From the NCBI GenBank assembly GCA_900545335.1, contig UQYP01000006.1:52581-116580 (forward strand): DNA of 64,000 nucleotides. The letters run 5' to 3'. A program made the position numbers and the translations under genes. This DNA is from an uncultured Sutterella sp. (GTDB lineage: Bacteria > Pseudomonadota > Gammaproteobacteria > Burkholderiales > Burkholderiaceae_F). Under the pieces are notes generated by a model. That model was not told the origin of the DNA. It searched no databases and was given only the letters and a program-made list of their open reading frames with translations. Positions 60,919 through 64,000 of the stretch are shown in pieces. Within the stretch, counting starts at the first letter, position 1, and each line of letters starts with the position of its first letter.

Positions 60919-61977
60919 TTATTTTGCTTTGTACTCACGCAATTTTTCCTTGCCGTACATCGCGGTCATGGGTTTCCCGTCCGGACCGATGGTGCCGCGG
61001 TGCATACCGGCGGAATTCATCGGGAAGGCGTAGTGACCCTTGCGATCCAAGATAATCAAGCCACCGGTGCCGCCGATGGCGCCGACATCCTTAATGGCCG
61101 CTTCGCCGGCTTTTTGCACATCAGGACCCTCGTACTTGTAGTGTACGGAAACGTTGTAAGCGGCAGAAGTACGGATAAACATTTCACCGGAACCGGTTGC
61201 GGAAACAGCCACCGTGTCGTTGTTGGCATAGGTGCCGGCACCGATGATGGGGCTATCGCCGATACGACCGAAACGCTTGTTGGTCATGCCGCCTGTGGAG
61301 GTGGCAGCAGCGAGGTTGCCGTGTTTATCCAGCGCAACTGCGCCGACCGTTCCGAATTTGTAGTCGTACATCAAAGGATCGATGTAGAGCTCGGCATTGG
61401 AAGTTTTCTTAGCGCCGTCGTGATCCAACAGGATTTGTTCTTTTTCTTGAGCTTTTTTCAACTGATCATAGCGATGTTGGGTGAAGAACCACTTGGGATC
61501 GACGATTTCGGCACCATTGGCCGCACAGAATTTTTCTGCGCCTTTTGAAGCCATCATGACATGGGGCGATTTGGTGCGAACCAAGTCAGCGCAATTCACT
61601 GGATGCTTGACGTTGGTCACGCCGGCAACAGCGCCTGCTGTCAACGTCTTGCCGTCCATAATGGAGGCATCCAACTCGTTTTTCCCTTCATTGGTGAAAA
61701 CGGCACCGCGACCGGCGTTGAAAATGGGATTGAGTTCCATTTGGTTGATAGCAGCCTTTACCGCTTCGACGGAAGTGCCACCGCGATTGAGCACTTCATA
61801 GCCTGCTTTCAAAGCCGCCTGCAGACCTTCGTGATAGGCCTTTTCTTCTTCAGGCGAAAAACGGCCTTCGACGATATTGCCGGCACCGCCGTGAATGACT
61901 AAGCGGAAATCATCGGCAGCCAAAGCCGTGCCGCTAAGCGCAAGTCCAAGAGATAGTGCAACAAGTGTTTTGCGCAT
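60919..61977 (-). CDS. iaaA: Exported isoaspartyl peptidase/L-asparaginase (Ntn family)
   Basis: A 352-residue plant-type asparaginase/isoaspartyl peptidase. A Sec signal peptide (1-20, ending TALA) sends it to the periplasm. The family start LVIHGGAGN and the autocleavage nucleophile Thr210 in KFGTVGAV are present; GNLAAATSTGG and GDSPIIGAGTYA form the substrate site. It self-cleaves to active alpha/beta chains. Together with ansB it gives two structurally unrelated exported asparagine-degrading enzymes. The RBS AAAGGA is good. Confidence 0.94.
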   Translation of the reverse strand: MRKTLVALSLGLALSGTALAADDFRLVIHGGAGNIVEGRFSPEEEKAYHEGLQAALKAGYEVLNRGGTSVEAVKAAINQMELNPIFNAGRGAVFTNEGKNELDASIMDGKTLTAGAVAGVTNVKHPVNCADLVRTKSPHVMMASKGAEKFCAANGAEIVDPKWFFTQHRYDQLKKAQEKEQILLDHDGAKKTSNAELYIDPLMYDYKFGTVGAVALDKHGNLAAATSTGGMTNKRFGRIGDSPIIGAGTYANNDTVAVSATGSGEMFIRTSAAYNVSVHYKYEGPDVQKAGEAAIKDVGAIGGTGGLIILDRKGHYAFPMNSAGMHRGTIGPDGKPMTAMYGKEKLREYKAK

Positions 61978-62403
61978 TGTTGTATCCTTTCTGAAAGATG
62001 CGTTAAAATGATCTTTAAGTATATCTAATCAGCCATTGAACACTTTGTTAATGTCGCTTTGTGCCGTTAGTTCATGTCAATGAATGACGAAAAACAATGG
62101 GAATATGCACCACCAAAGCAAACTCGTCTCATAAAGCGGCAAGTAAGCAATACCCTCTTCAATCTTTAAGTGCTTATCGGCAAAACCTTTGTTAAGGTGA
62201 CGCGGTTTTAGGACAGAATGATAAAAAAGCGCCTAAAAATTAGGCGCTTCAGACTGTTGACTAACCCGGGTTTTTCGTTAAATCCGGGTTAATTCTTTCT
62301 AAAAATTAAATGACTAGGCAATAATAGGTCAACTCCGTTTTATCTTGAGTATTTGCCAATTGTCTAAAAATCCATTTCCAAGGCCCATTCTGCAGGGCTT
62401 GTC
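61978..62403. other. iaaA upstream region and IS1182-remnant end
   Basis: A 426-bp gap. The first 200 bp should hold the iaaA promoter, with no clear -35/-10. Two hairpins follow: a terminator at 62222-62249 and, at 62262-62291, TAACCCGG paired with CCGGGTTA. The second may be the end of the IS1182-type remnant. No ORF is supported. Confidence 0.5.
62222..62249 (-). terminator. Terminator downstream of the IS1182 remnant
   Basis: AAGCGCCTAA-AAA-TTAGGCGCTT (62227-62249) has a T6 run on the minus strand, so it would stop transcription leaving the transposase remnant. Confidence 0.78.
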
Positions 62404-62840
62404 GCGCTAAAAAATTAAGTGCATCAACCCGCTATCCGGGTCATTCGGATCTCTCGGTCCAAACAGACTTTCTCTTCGGTGCATAATCAGGGCAATCTTT
62501 TTCATATTTTGACACGCGGCCGTCAGCAGGCACTGACCCCTGACTTTATTCAAACCTCGGTATCTTGCATATCGCAACCCATGCATTTCTTTACTGTCGG
62601 CAAAACTTCTTTCCACCGTTTCTTTCCGGCGCTTATAGATTTTTCCCCACCCGTGTTAATCGGTGACTGTCTAACTCATCCACGTAGTTTTGCCAAATGT
62701 GACGGCTGACTGTTTTATATTGAGCCGTCGTACAACTGGCTTTTAAGGGGCATCGTTGGTATATACCACATTTCGCTTTGTAATAACCGTACCCATTTCG
62801 ATCAATCGTGGTCAGACTTAAGACTTTATTAGCCGGACCA
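62404..62840 (-). pseudogene. IS1182-family transposase remnant (C-terminal end)
   Basis: The last 69 codons (62616-62407) read ERSFADSKEMHGLRYARYRGLNKVRGQCLLTAACQNMKK, the unmistakable C-terminus of IS1182-type DDE transposases. Upstream in a shifted frame are YYKAKCGIYQRCPLKASC (the cysteine-rich segment) and HRLTRVGKNL. A one-base shift lies in the run of A near 62645, and the 5' half is missing beyond about 62840. The element is dead and abuts the autotransporter-like gene. Confidence 0.85.
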
Positions 62841-63987
62841 ATGAATTATTCAGCCCCCCCCTTCTTAAAAGAAAAATTAAGTTGACAGGGTTATGCCTTT
62901 CTTTAGGTTTGATTTTTAGTCCTTATGCAATTGGACAAATCCAATATGACGATATAATTAGTGATCCGTATTTTTTTGAAAATTCAGAAGACTATTCCTA
63001 TTTAGGGAAAATTTTAGTTCAAGCACGTCCAGAAGGACTTCATGGTGACTCTGCACCTCATAGATCAGAATATGATGCTCCTTTGCCAATTGTGTCTTCG
63101 CAGTTAGAGGCATATTTCGAATCACCTACTAAGATTTTCGACGATAAAGCAGTTCTTTCGATTGATGGAACTACAACCGCTAAAGCATTGTTATCTTTGA
63201 AAAGTGCTACAACAGAAAAACAGGAAGTAACAATTGAAAGCTATGGCAAAGGCTCAATGCCAAACGCCAATATGGTACCGAATCTAAGCGCAATTTTCCT
63301 CTCTGATGCTGCTGATAATGATTATTATCTAGCTTCATTTAAGGTTGATAATTTAACCTTAAATGTAAATGTTAAAAGTGCTAAAGTTAACGATGACGGG
63401 AATTTTAAATATGGTGGTGGTGCCATTACGAGTGAAGTAAATGTTGACGAAGGTGCTACATCTAACTCCACAGATGTTTTAGTTTCATTTAATGATAGTA
63501 ATGTAAATATTGATCTTGATATTGCCAAAAAGAAAGTCACTCGCTCTGGAGAGAAAAGCTACGTTGCCGTATTTTATTGTCTGGAAATGATAGAGGCAAT
63601 GACAGTTCTTCTGGTCTTAACATTGACAATAGAGATCTTCTCATTAACTCTGATCTTCAGGGGATATTTTTACAGAACGCTTATTTAAATATCACAAATC
63701 ACTCTAACCTCACCATTCACGCAGGTCGTGGACACCTCGAAAACGGTATTTCAATTTCTTCTGACAATAGTTACGAAGGTGCCGGTTTGTATTTGGTAAC
63801 ATCTAAGTGGAGTAGTGAAACAAAACCTACAAAGTATGTATATAACCTCGCGGGAAATCAGATTTATATTGAGGGGCTCGATGGAATTTATATGGAGACG
63901 TATACATACGGTAGACGTAAGACTCCCTTAGATATGCATTTAAACTGGACGGGACCCAAATATCACAGGACAGCCTCTATAACCTAA
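62841..63987 (+). pseudogene. Autotransporter-like passenger gene, out of frame at a C8 tract
   Basis: Coding sequence in three frames. ATG 62841 reads MNYSAPPFLKEKLS then stops, because the run of eight C at 62854-62861 puts it one base out. With nine C the start would join KRKIKLTGLCLSLGLIFSPYAIGQ, a good signal peptide. The passenger then runs to about 63571, where a T4 run shifts the frame again; one more T would join VF to LLSGNDRGNDSSSG. The second frame ends at 63987. NWTGPKYHRTASI near the end resembles the pre-barrel segment of the 23.1-kb autotransporter. No barrel is in the window. It could be phase-variable or decaying. Confidence 0.7.
62854..62861 (+). repeat. Poly-C tract (C8) at a gene start
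   Basis: Eight consecutive C lie 13 bases after a potential ATG and just before a signal-peptide coding stretch. This is the usual form of a slipped-strand phase-variation tract: with C8 the start is out of frame, with C9 or C6 in frame. Confidence 0.75.
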
Positions 63988-64000
63988 AATAGTTATAGAG
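63975..64000. repeat. 9-bp inverted repeat at the window edge
   Basis: CTCTATAAC (63975-63983) and GTTATAGAG (63992-64000) are perfect complements around an 8-base AT loop, directly over the stop codon of the autotransporter-like frame. It may extend past the window. Confidence 0.6.

Noticed and set aside
1..64000. CRISPR array or rRNA operon
   Set aside because: No regularly spaced direct repeats beyond the 11-bp array before tctB, and no rRNA-like sequence was seen.

Overview
The window looks like a chromosome segment of an anaerobic, asaccharolytic betaproteobacterium of the Sutterella/Parasutterella type. This is an inference from gene content, as no 16S gene is present. The evidence is a tripartite tricarboxylate transporter (tctBAC), a class III oxygen-sensitive ribonucleotide reductase (nrdDG), an [FeFe] hydrogenase, several amino-acid lyases and exported amidohydrolases (two unrelated asparaginases, serine deaminase, diaminopropionate ammonia-lyase, an amidase, an M20 peptidase), a DsbI/Dba thiol oxidase pair and large autotransporters. 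Moderate GC and betaproteobacterial gene pairs (mltG-tmk-holB, thyA-folA) agree with this.

Layout. 1-2.7 kb: a cut MFS gene divergent from a LysR regulator, a flavodoxin-fold reductase, an ElaA-type acetyltransferase and tRNA-Gln(CUG). 3-7.3 kb: tctB-tctA-tctC behind three 11-bp direct repeats, then an MFS carrier. 7.3-12.2 kb: a lipoprotein, a poorly coding gap, and a minus-strand operon of a PLD/SF2-helicase/DUF3427 protein, a NUDIX hydrolase and a GNAT enzyme, the best candidate here for an uncharacterised defence or DNA-maintenance module. 12.4-15.2 kb: nrdDG with NrdR-like boxes. 15.3-25.5 kb: TrhA, a chalcone-isomerase-like protein, periplasmic asparaginase AnsB, two autotransporters (one with a HEXXH passenger) and an M20 peptidase. 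25.5-30.8 kb: RarD, an amidase-dpaL operon, a DUF4143-type ATPase and a lipoprotein. 30.8-34 kb: a CadR/PbrR-like MerR gene in operon with a DUF2569 membrane protein, then dba-dsbI, whose strong promoter is overlapped by a Fur box and followed by a terminator-like leader hairpin. 34-41 kb: an SDR, a dicarboxylate/amino-acid symporter, an unknown anchored protein, an aldo/keto reductase, MetQ, an amber-interrupted acetyltransferase, and ribB behind an FMN riboswitch. 41-47 kb: [FeFe] hydrogenase with a fused NuoF-tail/GltD-type diaphorase, then a threonine-synthase-like lyase with a YheO-type regulator. 47-60 kb: thyA-folA, an orphan antitoxin-like gene, a GcvT-like gene with sdaA, rng, an orphan sensor kinase, a tyrosine recombinase, mltG-tmk-holB and ygfZ. 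60-64 kb: a decaying IS200-type element, periplasmic isoaspartyl peptidase/asparaginase, an IS1182-type remnant, and a third autotransporter-like gene whose start is put out of frame by a run of eight C.

Together the genes suggest a gut commensal living on organic acids and amino acids. It imports carboxylates through TTT and DAACS carriers, hydrolyses asparagine and amides in the periplasm, deaminates serine and diaminopropionate, and disposes of or recovers electrons as H2. The accessory content (autotransporters, helicase operon, IS remnants) lies at 8-12, 18-25 and 60-64 kb.
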